This document shows positions 7,483-16,459 of a stretch of DNA of 40,878 bases, piece by piece; within the stretch, counting starts at the first letter, position 1; each line of letters starts with the position of its first letter. The position numbers and the translations under genes were made by a program. The notes beneath the pieces are model-generated. The model was given only the letters and a program-made list of their open reading frames with translations, was not told the origin of the DNA and did not search any database. The DNA comes from Acidobacteria bacterium 13_2_20CM_2_57_6 (lineage in GTDB: Bacteria > Acidobacteriota > Terriglobia > Acidiferrales > UBA7541). Location: positions 1-40,878 of the forward strand of contig MNEA01000067.1 of assembly GCA_001917435.1 (NCBI GenBank), given 5' to 3'.

Positions 7483-9570
7483 GTGAAAGTATCGTCCGTG
7501 TGCCTATTGCTTGTCGTGGTTGCGCTATTCGTGGGGTGCTCCACCGGAATGAAAGCAGATCCACCTAGTCCATCTTCTCAAGTCATTTTGGCGCCGAGTG
7601 GCACTCAAGCCATCGACTTCGGCCAGAAGGTAAGCCTTAGCGCATCGACAACGAGCGGCACGTCCGTGCAAGGAGTCACTTGGACGTTAGGAGGTGCAGG
7701 CTCCCTTTCCGGGGAGACGCCAACTTCGGCAACTTACAATGCACCACCCAACTCTGGAAATGCGGGAACTGCCACGGTGACCGCTACTTCTGTCGTGGAT
7801 TCCACGAAGTCCGCATCGATAACCATTAACATCACGCCAGCTCCCTCGGTGACGACAACGTCGCTTCCAGGAGGGACACAGGGCACGACGTACAGTCAGA
7901 CCGTGGCGACCTCCGGAGGCGCCGGGACCGTGACGCTGATGGTCAGCAGCGGAAGCTTGCCGGCTGGATTGAGCATGGACTCGTCGGGGCACATCACGGG
8001 CACGCCGACGGGGCCGAGCGGCACAACCAGCTTCACGGTGAAGGCCACGGACTCGAGCAGCGCAGGCGCGCAATCTGCCGTGCAGAATCTGAGCATCACT
8101 ATAAACAGCACAGCGCCGCCGCCAGTGATGTCCTGTGGATCTGGCCACGAATCTCTTCTGAACGGCCAGTACGCCTTCACCATACAAGGTTTCGATGCAA
8201 ACGGGGCGGTGACGCTAGGCGGGATGTTCGATGCCGACGGCGCGGGGCATATCGCGCGGGCAGTGGGCGTGGAAGACATCAACAGCAGCACAGGAGTTCA
8301 AACGAACGTTGCTATAAACAGTGCGAGCAGCTCGTATTCTGTGGGAGGAGACAATCGGGGGTGTATGGCTATTGCGACTTCCGCTGGGACTTCGATCTAT
8401 CGTTTTGCTCTTGGTGTGATCAGTTCGGGCGTGGCCAGCAAGGGCCGTTTCATCGAGTTTGACAATACCGGAACGCTGGGGTCGGGGGTCTTCGAGAAAC
8501 AGGATCCCAGCGCGTTCTCGACGTCAAAGATCACCGGCAACTACGCGTTTGGCGCAGATACGACAAATACGCTTATCAGAAACGTTCGCAACCGATTCGC
8601 CATGGTGGGTGCGTTTGTCGCGAACGGAAGCGGAGGCATTACTAGCGGCGAGCTGGACGCCAACGACAGCGGCAACGTCAACAAGAGCGGCGGCCTGAAT
8701 TATCCGGCGAGCGGCCTGCCTTTTACAGGGAGCTATTCCGTGTCATCGAATGGCCGAGGCGCGATGACTTTTGCCGTGGGATCGCAAACCGTCAACATGA
8801 GCTTGTACATGATTTCAGCGAGCGAAGTATTGTTTGTTAACGCCAACTCGCAGTCCAGCGACGCTCCGTTTACGGGGTCGGCACTGCAACAATCTGGAGG
8901 GCCATTTTCGATTTCGTCGGTGAGCGGCCCGAGTGTGCTTTACGTGAGTGGACTCTGCGGAAGCTGCGGGCCGAGTTCGACGCCAGCTTCGGACCTGATC
9001 GCGGGTATTTTCACAGTGTCGAATTCCGGCAGCTATTCTTTTACTGGGGAAGAAAGCAAAGCCGGAGGCATATCGTCGTTCAATGATGCCGCGACTGTTA
9101 GCGTGGCCTCCAACGGCCGGGTGAGTGCAGTGGGGGGAGCGCGGCCTCCTCTCCTTTATCTAGTGAGCCCGAGCAAGGCATTTGTGATGCTGGTCGACGG
9201 AGGAGTCTATGCAGGCTTCGCGGAGATGCAAACCGGAGGACCGTTCACGAATCATTCAGCGAACGGAACGTACGTCTTCGGCTCGATCACGGTGACGCAC
9301 CAGAACATAACGCACGAGTCCGGCGTGGCCACTTACGACGGAGTGGGAGCAGTTGCAGGAACAAGTGACACTGCGTTGGTGGGCTCAACCTCGTCGGATC
9401 CCAGCCTAAAACCTGATCAAGCATTCAACTATACGTACCTGGTCTCCCCAAACGGGAGGTTAGCGCTGACGAATGGCCCGGTGATCTACATCATTTCGCC
9501 GACTAAACAGGTGGTCTTGAATTCGGACCCCTCGGATTTGTATCCGAGGCTTGAACCAGTGGAGCAGTAG
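7483..9570 (+). CDS. Repeat-rich surface lipoprotein with Ig-like domains
   Basis: A 695-residue protein starting at GTG 7483. Residues 4-18 are hydrophobic and end in a lipobox, LFVGC, giving lipidated Cys19. Residues 32-117 form a Big/Ig-like domain (VTWTLGG, SATYNAPP, TATVTATS). Residues 125-208 form a He_PIG-type putative Ig domain (TTYSQTVATSGG, SLPAGLSMDSSGHITGTPT). From about 215 to the end there are four divergent repeats. Each carries a Y-x-V-S-x-N-G-R-like turn followed by a Y-(L/M)-(I/V)-S-x-(S/T)-(K/E)-x-V strand: SYSVGGDNRG, SYSVSSNGRG, TVSVASNGRV and TYLVSPNGRL. Composition is Ser/Thr/Gly-rich, as in exposed beta proteins. Function is unknown; the architecture suggests a cell-surface structural or adhesion role. 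It is the only rightward gene for several kilobases. Confidence 0.82.
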   Translation: MKVSSVCLLLVVVALFVGCSTGMKADPPSPSSQVILAPSGTQAIDFGQKVSLSASTTSGTSVQGVTWTLGGAGSLSGETPTSATYNAPPNSGNAGTATVTATSVVDSTKSASITINITPAPSVTTTSLPGGTQGTTYSQTVATSGGAGTVTLMVSSGSLPAGLSMDSSGHITGTPTGPSGTTSFTVKATDSSSAGAQSAVQNLSITINSTAPPPVMSCGSGHESLLNGQYAFTIQGFDANGAVTLGGMFDADGAGHIARAVGVEDINSSTGVQTNVAINSASSSYSVGGDNRGCMAIATSAGTSIYRFALGVISSGVASKGRFIEFDNTGTLGSGVFEKQDPSAFSTSKITGNYAFGADTTNTLIRNVRNRFAMVGAFVANGSGGITSGELDANDSGNVNKSGGLNYPASGLPFTGSYSVSSNGRGAMTFAVGSQTVNMSLYMISASEVLFVNANSQSSDAPFTGSALQQSGGPFSISSVSGPSVLYVSGLCGSCGPSSTPASDLIAGIFTVSNSGSYSFTGEESKAGGISSFNDAATVSVASNGRVSAVGGARPPLLYLVSPSKAFVMLVDGGVYAGFAEMQTGGPFTNHSANGTYVFGSITVTHQNITHESGVATYDGVGAVAGTSDTALVGSTSSDPSLKPDQAFNYTYLVSPNGRLALTNGPVIYIISPTKQVVLNSDPSDLYPRLEPVEQ

Positions 9571-9617
9571 GGAAACGACCCAGCGCCCAAATCTAGTAAA
9601 GCGCGTACGGAGTTCAG

Positions 9618-10526
9618 CTACCTTTCAAGGGCCCCACGGTCCCAGTTGCCAAGAGTTGCCGCGGCTTCGTAAGTGCTTTGGCAAAACTCGAGCAGTGAGG
9701 CCGTGGGCGACTCCGCCTTGCGTACATCGTCGTACATCAGGAGGAATTCGCCGAGCTGCTGGTCGTAAAAGGCGCTATCCGGACGGACACGCTTGTCTTT
9801 GAACCCCTGCGGCTCGGGAGCGGCGTACGAGTAGAAAGCCGCGCCCTGGACGTTGCCACTTCCAGGCCAAAAGCCAACACTGCTCACTTCATGGGAATAA
9901 GCTTCTCGAGTCATGGCGTCGACGCCGGGTCGCTCCGGTGCCCGGCGGCCTGAAAACCGGGTGACGGCAAGATCGAAACTTCCCCAAAAGAAATGCACCG
10001 GGCTGGACTTGCCGATGAATCTGGCCCTGAAGTGGTTGAAAATAGTGTCCACGGATAAAAGAATGCGCCAGAATTTCTCGACCGACGCGTGATCGTACGA
10101 GGCGTGCACGCGATCCTGATCAAAGGCAATCGGATTGGGAATTTCGACCGGCATTCTCCAGATTTTCAGTTCAATCCCCACCGATCGAAGCAATTGCATG
10201 AACTCCTCGTAGAACTCGGCCACTGAGCGCGGCACCAGCGGAAGTGTTTTCACCAGTCCGTCGCTCGTCTCCAGCACAAGCTGATGCCGGATGAAGTCAA
10301 ACCAGAGTTCGAGTGCTTTTTCGCCATAGGGAATACGAGATGTCGTCAAACCGCGAGCGGTTACGTACAAGGGGACGTTCCACCAGTGGTTCACGACGGG
10401 CGTCTGAAGCAACCGGACCTTACCAACGATCTGGGTCCACATATGGAGCGTTGCGTACGTGTCTTTCCACGAACTGAGAGGCAGAGCGGGCCAGCATTCT
10501 GGCTGATCGGCAGCAGGGTGAGCCAT
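9618..10526 (-). CDS. DUF5996 family protein
   Basis: A complete 302-residue protein that I recognise as DUF5996, from features such as WPALPLSSWKDTYATLHMW near the N-terminus, VNHWWNVPLYVTARGLTT, HFFWGSFDLAVTRFSGR and the C-terminal AAFYSYAAPEPQGF. It has no signal peptide or membrane segment and should be cytoplasmic. No biochemical function is established to my knowledge. The start is ATG 10526, with GAGG five bases upstream. It converges on the lipoprotein gene, leaving 47 bp between the stop codons and no obvious terminator hairpin. Its neighbours give no functional clue. Confidence 0.85.
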   Translation of the reverse strand: MAHPAADQPECWPALPLSSWKDTYATLHMWTQIVGKVRLLQTPVVNHWWNVPLYVTARGLTTSRIPYGEKALELWFDFIRHQLVLETSDGLVKTLPLVPRSVAEFYEEFMQLLRSVGIELKIWRMPVEIPNPIAFDQDRVHASYDHASVEKFWRILLSVDTIFNHFRARFIGKSSPVHFFWGSFDLAVTRFSGRRAPERPGVDAMTREAYSHEVSSVGFWPGSGNVQGAAFYSYAAPEPQGFKDKRVRPDSAFYDQQLGEFLLMYDDVRKAESPTASLLEFCQSTYEAAATLGNWDRGALER

Positions 10527-10794
10527 GGAGACCTCATCGATATACTACGCCTCGGTGAGAGCCTTACTCCACTACCCTGAGAGCGTGTTGAAAAACGACT
10601 CATTGGCAGCGAATCACTTCTGGCCACAATCGTCGGCCACGTGAGCTTTACCGAAAGAGAGTAGTTCTTCGACGATGGAGCGATGTGCCAGAGCGCCGCG
10701 CATGAACGATTGGTGCCCGACCCGTTGGCATCCGTGACGCGATAGGCCTGTTTGGTGGATCTTGGGTGAAACAACTCCCGCAACAATCCACAGT

Positions 10795-13700
10795 TCAGAA
10801 GATGATCTTGCCGGAAAACCAAAAAGTGCGCTGACCCGTGAGGTTGCCCGCTTCACTGGAGAACTGCGGTCCGCTCGCCGTCGAAGTGATGACCCCGAAG
10901 TTCGAGCTGTTGGAAGTCGAAAACGTTGTGTTGGGGTTGCCGAAATTCGGCGTATTGGTCACGGCAAAGGCGTCCACGCGGAATTGAAATTTCACGCGCT
11001 CGGTGATCGGGAAGTTCCGCAACAAGCCGGTATCCAAGTCAAAGAAGCCAGGGCCGCGGAGGATATCGCGTCCGGCAGTGCCGTAGCGCGGCGTCGCCCC
11101 AGTCACTTGAGCAAATGAGGTAACCGAGAAGTACTGGCAGGTTGGGTCGTTGAGGGCGCAGTTCACGAATTTACCCGTCGTCGGATCCTGGTGCTGAACG
11201 TTTCCGGTAATAACGATTGGGGCGACGAGATCGGGCGTTAGAGTGGCTCCAAGGGCGTGAGTATTGTCCGTCCCTCCAGTGACGGTCAGAGGAACACCGC
11301 TGTAACGGCTCATGATCCAGTTCCATTGCCAGCCGCCAGCCAGAATGTTTCGGATACCGTGTTGCGCCCAGCGCTTGGTGTGGCCGAACGGCAGTTCGTA
11401 TACGCCATAAGCCTGGAAGTTGTGTGGGCGGTCAAAACCCGCAAGAGCCTTGTTGTCTGCCCAATTAGCGGGAAAGGGATGAAAGACTGCCCCCTCGTTC
11501 TCACCGTAGTCGATGGCCTTAGAGAACGTGTAAGCGAATCCGATTACCGATCCGCCGGCAAACCGCCGCGCAAGCTTAGTTTGCAGGGAATCGTAGTAGG
11601 TAACCTTGAAGGGCGTCACGGCATTCAGATCTCCCCAGCAGTTGCCACTGGGACACACTGCCGGATTCGCATTGAGCAGGCGCCTCGTGGGCGCAGTATT
11701 TGCCGGCCCGGGGGAGCCAGCATTGATGTTGAGCCCCAAAGGTATGCGTATGCCGCGTGTGCCGACGTAGCCAGCCTCGGCCACCCAACCGAAGAATTCA
11801 TGCTGCACGATCAGGTTGTAGGACTCTGCATACCCGCGGTGGAAAGGATTGGCCACGGTGGTCGTGCCCACGAAGTTGGGGAGCCGAATCACGCCATTGC
11901 CAAGCCCGGTGAAAGGTACCAAGACGATACCCGTTGGGAGACCTGGGTAGGGAGCCAAGCTCGCCTTCGTACCCGTAAGGCTTGTCGAAGGCGCAAAAGT
12001 ACTTCCGAAGATCTGGCTCGCTTGGTAGTCCATATTGGTGATGTTGGGGAAGGTGTCGCGCAGAGCCCTGAAGTTATTCGGATCCACGCTGATTCCGTAA
12101 CCCGCCCGGATCACGGTCTTGCTTCGGAACCGGTAGGCGATTCCGAAGCGAGGGGCAAACAGTCCATGGCCCACGTCGACGCCGTCGTCCTCCGGGACGG
12201 ACCCGAGTCCCCCGATGAAAACGTTGCCCGCCGTAGGATCAAAGTACTTCGCGCCGGTATGGTCGCTGGTTGCGAAGGGATAGTATTCCCATCGCACGCC
12301 ATAGGTAAAAGTGAGTTTGGGAGTCACTTGCCAGCGGTCCCGCGCGTACCAAGCCCAGGTGGTGAAGCGCAGCGCGTTTGGGTTGATGTTCTGGACGACT
12401 TTGCCGTCTCGTTGCGGGAGTCCGAGCAAGAATTGGGCAAAACTATTGTAAGGGTTGTTCGTGCCAGCGGCATACCCAGGCGCGCCACTCAGAGAAGTCA
12501 CGCTTCCGTCGAACCCAAAGGTGCCTCGCGGCGTTCCGAAGGTTCCCCCTTGAGGCTGGAAGTGGTTGATCCCACTGTGGTAGTACTCGAGGCCGAAGCG
12601 AACATCGTGCCGTACTTTGATCCAACTCAGGTTCGTGTTTGTTACGTATTGGTTGTCCCGAAAGATGAATGGATTGCCCGTATTCGCGTTCCCCAAATTG
12701 GCGAATGTATTTTGAGCGAACTGGAACGCCGGAATGCCTCCATACGGGTGATCGGCTCCGTTGGTGCCTGGTATGTGCAACGTGTCGAGCCCGAAATTCG
12801 TCCCAATATCCACGTTTTCGGCGTTGAGGCGCAGTCGCGTGTATCCGGCGTTCAGGTCCCACAGCATGCTCGGCGAGATTTGATAACTGCCGCCCAGCGC
12901 CACGCTCTGAACGCGGCTGAATGCGTTGCCGTTCTGTCCGCCGCCCGTGGCGTCGCCGCCTGCGGGTCCTAGAGCCGGCGGATCGAAGATGAACGTGGGC
13001 GAAATGCTGTACCGGGCGAACACCATGGACTTCATGCTTGGCACATAGTTGACCTTCGCATCAATTCGGCTCAGGTTGTATTGTGGTGCGCCGACTGGAA
13101 TGAAGTTGTTGGTGATATTGGTTGCGCTGTTGGGATCGCCGACATTGGGTGCTGGAATCAGCGAAGCCATCTTCATGGCGGCGGGATCGATTCGGTTCGC
13201 GGGAATGATGTTTCCCGGGAACGCCGTGCGCCCGGTGCCGTTGGCGTTTCCAGTGTTCGGATCGTAGATGCACCCCGCGGCCGGCGTGGCATTGCAATCA
13301 ACAAAGGCCACGCCGTTGGAACCCGGAATGATGGATCCGACTGCCGGCAAGAGGGCGGAGAAGTCGCCGTTCCGGATGGAATTGGGCGCGACGTTTTTTG
13401 CCGCTCCACCGGCCGTCCGAATTTTAGTGCCTTCGTAAGCCCCAAAGAAGAACAATTTGTCCTTCTTGATGGGTCCGCCGAGAGTTCCACCATACTGGTT
13501 GAAGATGTTCTTTGGCTTCACGGGTTGCACGACTGCAGGTCTGAAGTAGTTACGCGTGCGAAGCTCATTGTCGGTATGGTACTCGAAGGCAGTGCCGTGA
13601 AATTGGTTGGTGCCTGATTTGACGGTCACGTTTGCCGCGAGGCCACCGGCCATGCCTTGCTCCGCGTCAAAGTTGTTCGTCACCACGTTCACTGATTCGA

Positions 13701-14412
13701 TGGCGTCCGATGAGGGGATGTAGGCGACATTGGCCGGCAGCCAGGTGTAAGTGTCAACGGCACCGTCAATCCGGGTATTGTTGTTATTAATGGACAGCCC
13801 GTTGACGTTTGTGGTCATGGCCCGCTGGGGATTGCCAGCGGCCGAGTTGTTTTCTCCGAGCAAGCCTGCTCCGGGAACGATGCGGTAGGCCGATTGGAAG
13901 TTCCGGCCGTTGGAAGCCAGAAGGGGCAGGTCCGAAATCTCTTTTGCGTCAAGGTCGGTATGTACGTCGGCGCGATCCGTCTGGAGCAATGGCGCCGCGC
14001 TGGTTACGGTGACCGCTTCGACCTGTTGCCTGATTTGGACCTGCACATCAACACGGCGTGTCGTATTAGCATCGATGCGCACGTTATCCGCCACGTAAGC
14101 GCCAAAACTCGTGGCCGTCACTGTGATTCTGTACACGCCAGACAGCAGTTCGGCGAATCGATAGACGCCAGCCGAATCGGTAGTTGCCAGACGCGAAACG
14201 CCAGTCGCTGTGTCGAGCGCTTCTACTTGCGCTCCAGGCACGACTGCTCCCGATGGGTCGGTAACGTTCCCTGTCAGCGAGCCGTAGAGGACTTGCGCTG
14301 TCGCTGCGCCGGGAAAAAGAGATAAACCTAGGAGCGGGGCGCAAACTAGCGCTGTGAACCAGATCTTCGAGTAGGAAATGATCGCACTCCGAACGAGAGA
14401 TTTCTTGGACAT
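10795..14412 (-). CDS. Oar-like TonB-dependent receptor with carboxypeptidase-regulatory-like domain
   Basis: A 1205-residue outer-membrane receptor. The start is ATG 14412, which has GGAGGGG four bases upstream; an in-frame start at 14457 lacks one. Residues 1-39 are a signal peptide ending GAATA. Residues about 44-125 form a CarboxypepD_reg-like beta-sandwich (GSLTGNVTDPSGAVVPGAQV, AGVYRFAELLSGVYRITV). Residues about 130-260 form the plug (VTVTSAAPLLQT, NGLSINNNNTRIDG, IESVNVVTNNFDAE). The rest is a long beta-barrel rich in Asn/Gly/aromatics, ending in WFSGKIIF with a terminal Phe, as needed for outer-membrane insertion. Such Oar-like receptors are expanded in Acidobacteriota and are thought to import oligosaccharides or other large substrates. 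It follows the ROK regulator gene on the same strand after 70 bp, so its expression may respond to a sugar sensed by that regulator. Confidence 0.95.
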   Translation of the reverse strand: MSKKSLVRSAIISYSKIWFTALVCAPLLGLSLFPGAATAQVLYGSLTGNVTDPSGAVVPGAQVEALDTATGVSRLATTDSAGVYRFAELLSGVYRITVTATSFGAYVADNVRIDANTTRRVDVQVQIRQQVEAVTVTSAAPLLQTDRADVHTDLDAKEISDLPLLASNGRNFQSAYRIVPGAGLLGENNSAAGNPQRAMTTNVNGLSINNNNTRIDGAVDTYTWLPANVAYIPSSDAIESVNVVTNNFDAEQGMAGGLAANVTVKSGTNQFHGTAFEYHTDNELRTRNYFRPAVVQPVKPKNIFNQYGGTLGGPIKKDKLFFFGAYEGTKIRTAGGAAKNVAPNSIRNGDFSALLPAVGSIIPGSNGVAFVDCNATPAAGCIYDPNTGNANGTGRTAFPGNIIPANRIDPAAMKMASLIPAPNVGDPNSATNITNNFIPVGAPQYNLSRIDAKVNYVPSMKSMVFARYSISPTFIFDPPALGPAGGDATGGGQNGNAFSRVQSVALGGSYQISPSMLWDLNAGYTRLRLNAENVDIGTNFGLDTLHIPGTNGADHPYGGIPAFQFAQNTFANLGNANTGNPFIFRDNQYVTNTNLSWIKVRHDVRFGLEYYHSGINHFQPQGGTFGTPRGTFGFDGSVTSLSGAPGYAAGTNNPYNSFAQFLLGLPQRDGKVVQNINPNALRFTTWAWYARDRWQVTPKLTFTYGVRWEYYPFATSDHTGAKYFDPTAGNVFIGGLGSVPEDDGVDVGHGLFAPRFGIAYRFRSKTVIRAGYGISVDPNNFRALRDTFPNITNMDYQASQIFGSTFAPSTSLTGTKASLAPYPGLPTGIVLVPFTGLGNGVIRLPNFVGTTTVANPFHRGYAESYNLIVQHEFFGWVAEAGYVGTRGIRIPLGLNINAGSPGPANTAPTRRLLNANPAVCPSGNCWGDLNAVTPFKVTYYDSLQTKLARRFAGGSVIGFAYTFSKAIDYGENEGAVFHPFPANWADNKALAGFDRPHNFQAYGVYELPFGHTKRWAQHGIRNILAGGWQWNWIMSRYSGVPLTVTGGTDNTHALGATLTPDLVAPIVITGNVQHQDPTTGKFVNCALNDPTCQYFSVTSFAQVTGATPRYGTAGRDILRGPGFFDLDTGLLRNFPITERVKFQFRVDAFAVTNTPNFGNPNTTFSTSNSSNFGVITSTASGPQFSSEAGNLTGQRTFWFSGKIIF

Positions 14413-14482
14413 GACCCCTCCACCCAAGTGAGACTTGTGATCCAAGCGCCGCAGCACCCCGCCACTTTGCCTGGAGGTGTTT

Positions 14483-15703
14483 CTAACTGCTCATAACTTG
14501 GTTCTCTCTAGAATCCTCAGCTTCGAGCTCTTGTAGGCCTGCGGACGGGCCAAAATGCTTTTGTAAGACCAAAGCGACGGTTCCGCGCAGCCGGGCCATT
14601 GTCCCCTCGGCCGGCCGGACACGGGGAGGATGGCCGCCGGGAAGGCCCACGTCCAGTTCCGACTGAATCGCCGGCCCAAATCGCCGCCACTGGCGAGTAA
14701 GCTCACCGACAACGACGACTTCCTCGGGGGCAAATCCAGAGACGAGCATGCGCATCCCTCTGCCGAGTGCATGGACCATGCGATCGAGGGCTTTAGCCGC
14801 GAGCGGATCTCCCGAGTCCGCCAAAGCAAGGAGATCCGGGAAAGTCAGACCATCGGAGGATTGGATCGATTCGTGGTAGTAGCGCAGGGCCGCACGGTTG
14901 GATGCGTAGACCTCCCAGCATCCCCGCCCGCCGCAAGTACAAAGAGGTCCATTCGGATCGAGAGGCACGTGGCCAAATTCTCCAGCCATACTGTTGAATC
15001 CGCGGATCAATTGGCCGTTGGCGAACACTCCGGTGCCGATCCCTTCGGAAACAGTCACCACCACGAAGTCGCGGACCTTTTCTCCGTGTCCAAACCAAAC
15101 TTCAGCGAGCGCGCACGCATTTGCAGCGTTTTCCAGCTCTACACGCATGCCCGTGGCTTGCTCGATAGTTCCTTTGAAGTCGAATTCTGGCCATCCCAGA
15201 TTCGGGGCGAAAACAATTCGTTGTGAACTCTCGCTGAAGCGCCCCGGTATGCTGATTCCAACCCCCTCGAAAACCCGGTCGGAGTGAACCGTCATCAAGT
15301 GGCGAATCTTCGCTGCAAGTGCTTCCGTCGTGAGGCGCGAATCGCGGGTGGTGGGCATTGTTTCCTGGGAGAGAAAGTTCCCATTCACATCGGCAACACC
15401 CACAGTCGTTTGAGCAGGGCGCAGGTCGGCGACCAGAATTGCGCGCCGATCATTCAAACGGAGGAAGGTAGGGCGTCTCCCGCGAGGCAACCGGCCGATG
15501 GGTCCATGAACCACCCATCTCTCGCGAATCAGTTGTTCAGTGATAAGCGAAACGGTGCTTCGCTGAAGCCCCGACACGCGGGCGAGATCGGCGCGGGAAA
15601 TCGGCTGGCGGCGCCGGATAAGGTTGAGAACAACACCGCGATTGATGCCGCGAGCAGTCTGGCTCGAAGCGACCTGAGTATTGGTGAAGTTGATGCGTCG
15701 CAT
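14483..15703 (-). CDS. ROK family transcriptional regulator (NagC/XylR-like)
   Basis: A 406-residue regulator. An N-terminal winged helix-turn-helix spans about residues 20-80 (RADLARVSGLQRSTVSLITE, then a GRRPTF wing). It is followed by a ROK sugar-binding domain with GIGTGVFANGQLIRG, EFGH at 242-245 and the structural zinc motif CTCGGRGC at 255-262. The ROK sugar kinases carry a catalytic Asp after ENxx; here the stretch reads ENAANACA with Ala at that place, which fits a sugar-responsive regulator rather than a kinase. The ATG at 15703 has no Shine-Dalgarno sequence; a TATAAT hexamer on the minus strand at 15725-15720 may be its -10 box, giving a very short leader. A motif repeated in inverted orientation overlaps this region, suggesting autoregulation and control of the receptor downstream. 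Confidence 0.93.
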   Translation of the reverse strand: MRRINFTNTQVASSQTARGINRGVVLNLIRRRQPISRADLARVSGLQRSTVSLITEQLIRERWVVHGPIGRLPRGRRPTFLRLNDRRAILVADLRPAQTTVGVADVNGNFLSQETMPTTRDSRLTTEALAAKIRHLMTVHSDRVFEGVGISIPGRFSESSQRIVFAPNLGWPEFDFKGTIEQATGMRVELENAANACALAEVWFGHGEKVRDFVVVTVSEGIGTGVFANGQLIRGFNSMAGEFGHVPLDPNGPLCTCGGRGCWEVYASNRAALRYYHESIQSSDGLTFPDLLALADSGDPLAAKALDRMVHALGRGMRMLVSGFAPEEVVVVGELTRQWRRFGPAIQSELDVGLPGGHPPRVRPAEGTMARLRGTVALVLQKHFGPSAGLQELEAEDSRENQVMSS

Positions 15704-15712
15704 TTAGTTGTT

Positions 15713-15838
15713 GACTCAAATTATATTGGCAAACCACGAGTGAAACTTAATCCAATGGCAGCCCTAAGTTGTTAAATCCGGTCCCGACAAAATAGCTTGG
15801 AAACAATTAAATTCGTGTTGCGAACTATATTTTGAGTC
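15713..15838. promoter_or_regulatory. Candidate ROK operator pair and regulator promoter
   Basis: GACTCAAATTATAT at 15713-15726 and ATATTTTGAGTC at 15827-15838 are near-complementary inverted copies of a GACTCAAA-(T)-ATAT motif, about 100 bp apart. The first overlaps a TATAAT on the minus strand directly before the ROK start codon. ROK regulators typically bind AT-rich TTTG/CAAA-containing palindromes as dimers, so two half-palindromes bracketing the promoter are good operator candidates, possibly with looping. The remaining gap to 16093 shows no further gene; the PilZ promoter should lie in it. Confidence 0.5.
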
Positions 15839-16093
15839 TTTGCGACTGTCAAGCAAAACTTCCGTTGGCAGGCATACAAACCCTAGTGGTGAATGTAAAA
15901 GCCGCTTAGGCTCCGCTGAACACGATCATGGTTACCACCGCAGCGAATTCCGCGGCATAGGATCGCAATATCGCCAAACCATTCGGCCACCGCCACAACT
16001 ACACGGATTTGAAGGCAACCCTCTTTCCGGGTTGTTGCTGGCGAACACCTGTACGGAGGGACAGATTGACGGTATTACGAGGGGCAGTCGAAG

Positions 16094-16459
16094 ATGGGTG
16101 CCATGAGCGAAGTCACGGCAGCCTCACCCCGGCGAAGTTCGCGAGCCTTTTTTAAGATGCGCGTGCAAGCGCAGGGCCGCGCCCACAGCGGAAAGAAGTT
16201 CCGCGAAACGTGCGAGACGGTGGTCGTCAATGCCTATGGCGGCCTCTTGCTGCTGAAGCACGAAGTGGCCTACGGCGAAATGCTGGTGATTACCAACCCA
16301 GAGACCCAGGAAGAATTGGAATGTCGCATTGTGTATCTGGGCGATCTGGGTGCGAAGGGGCAGCGCGTGGGAATCGAGTTTCTTACGCCCGCGCCGCGCT
16401 TCTGGGGAGTGGACTTCCAGGACGCCGCGCCGACGGACAATTCCTCAACCATTCACTGA
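16094..16459 (+). CDS. PilZ domain-like protein
   Basis: A 121-residue protein with a PilZ-like beta-barrel. The N-terminal basic motif R13-x-x-x-R17 is present (RRSSR). The second c-di-GMP motif, consensus (D/N)xSxxG, reads N46-A-Y-G-G-L, so Ser is replaced by Tyr and the final Gly is shifted. The core ALL-type strand (GGLLLLKHEVAYGE) and the RVGIEF strand typical of the fold are clear. With a degenerate second motif, binding of c-di-GMP is doubtful; this divergent type is common in Acidobacteriota as far as I recall. The start is ATG 16094 or 16103; a GAGGGG stretch lies upstream. Its 3' end overlaps the convergent msrQ gene by 15 bp. Confidence 0.78.
   Translation: MGAMSEVTAASPRRSSRAFFKMRVQAQGRAHSGKKFRETCETVVVNAYGGLLLLKHEVAYGEMLVITNPETQEELECRIVYLGDLGAKGQRVGIEFLTPAPRFWGVDFQDAAPTDNSSTIH

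Noticed and set aside
10527..10794. Possible insertion-sequence scar before the DUF5996 gene (minus strand reads ESFFNTL near 10590-10610)
   Set aside because: The phrase resembles transposase text, but no terminal repeats, target duplication or longer transposase similarity could be seen.
11257..12972. 571-codon open frame antisense to the TonB-dependent receptor gene
   Set aside because: It lies wholly inside a convincing receptor gene, its translation has no domain and it looks like a codon-bias shadow of a GC-rich gene.
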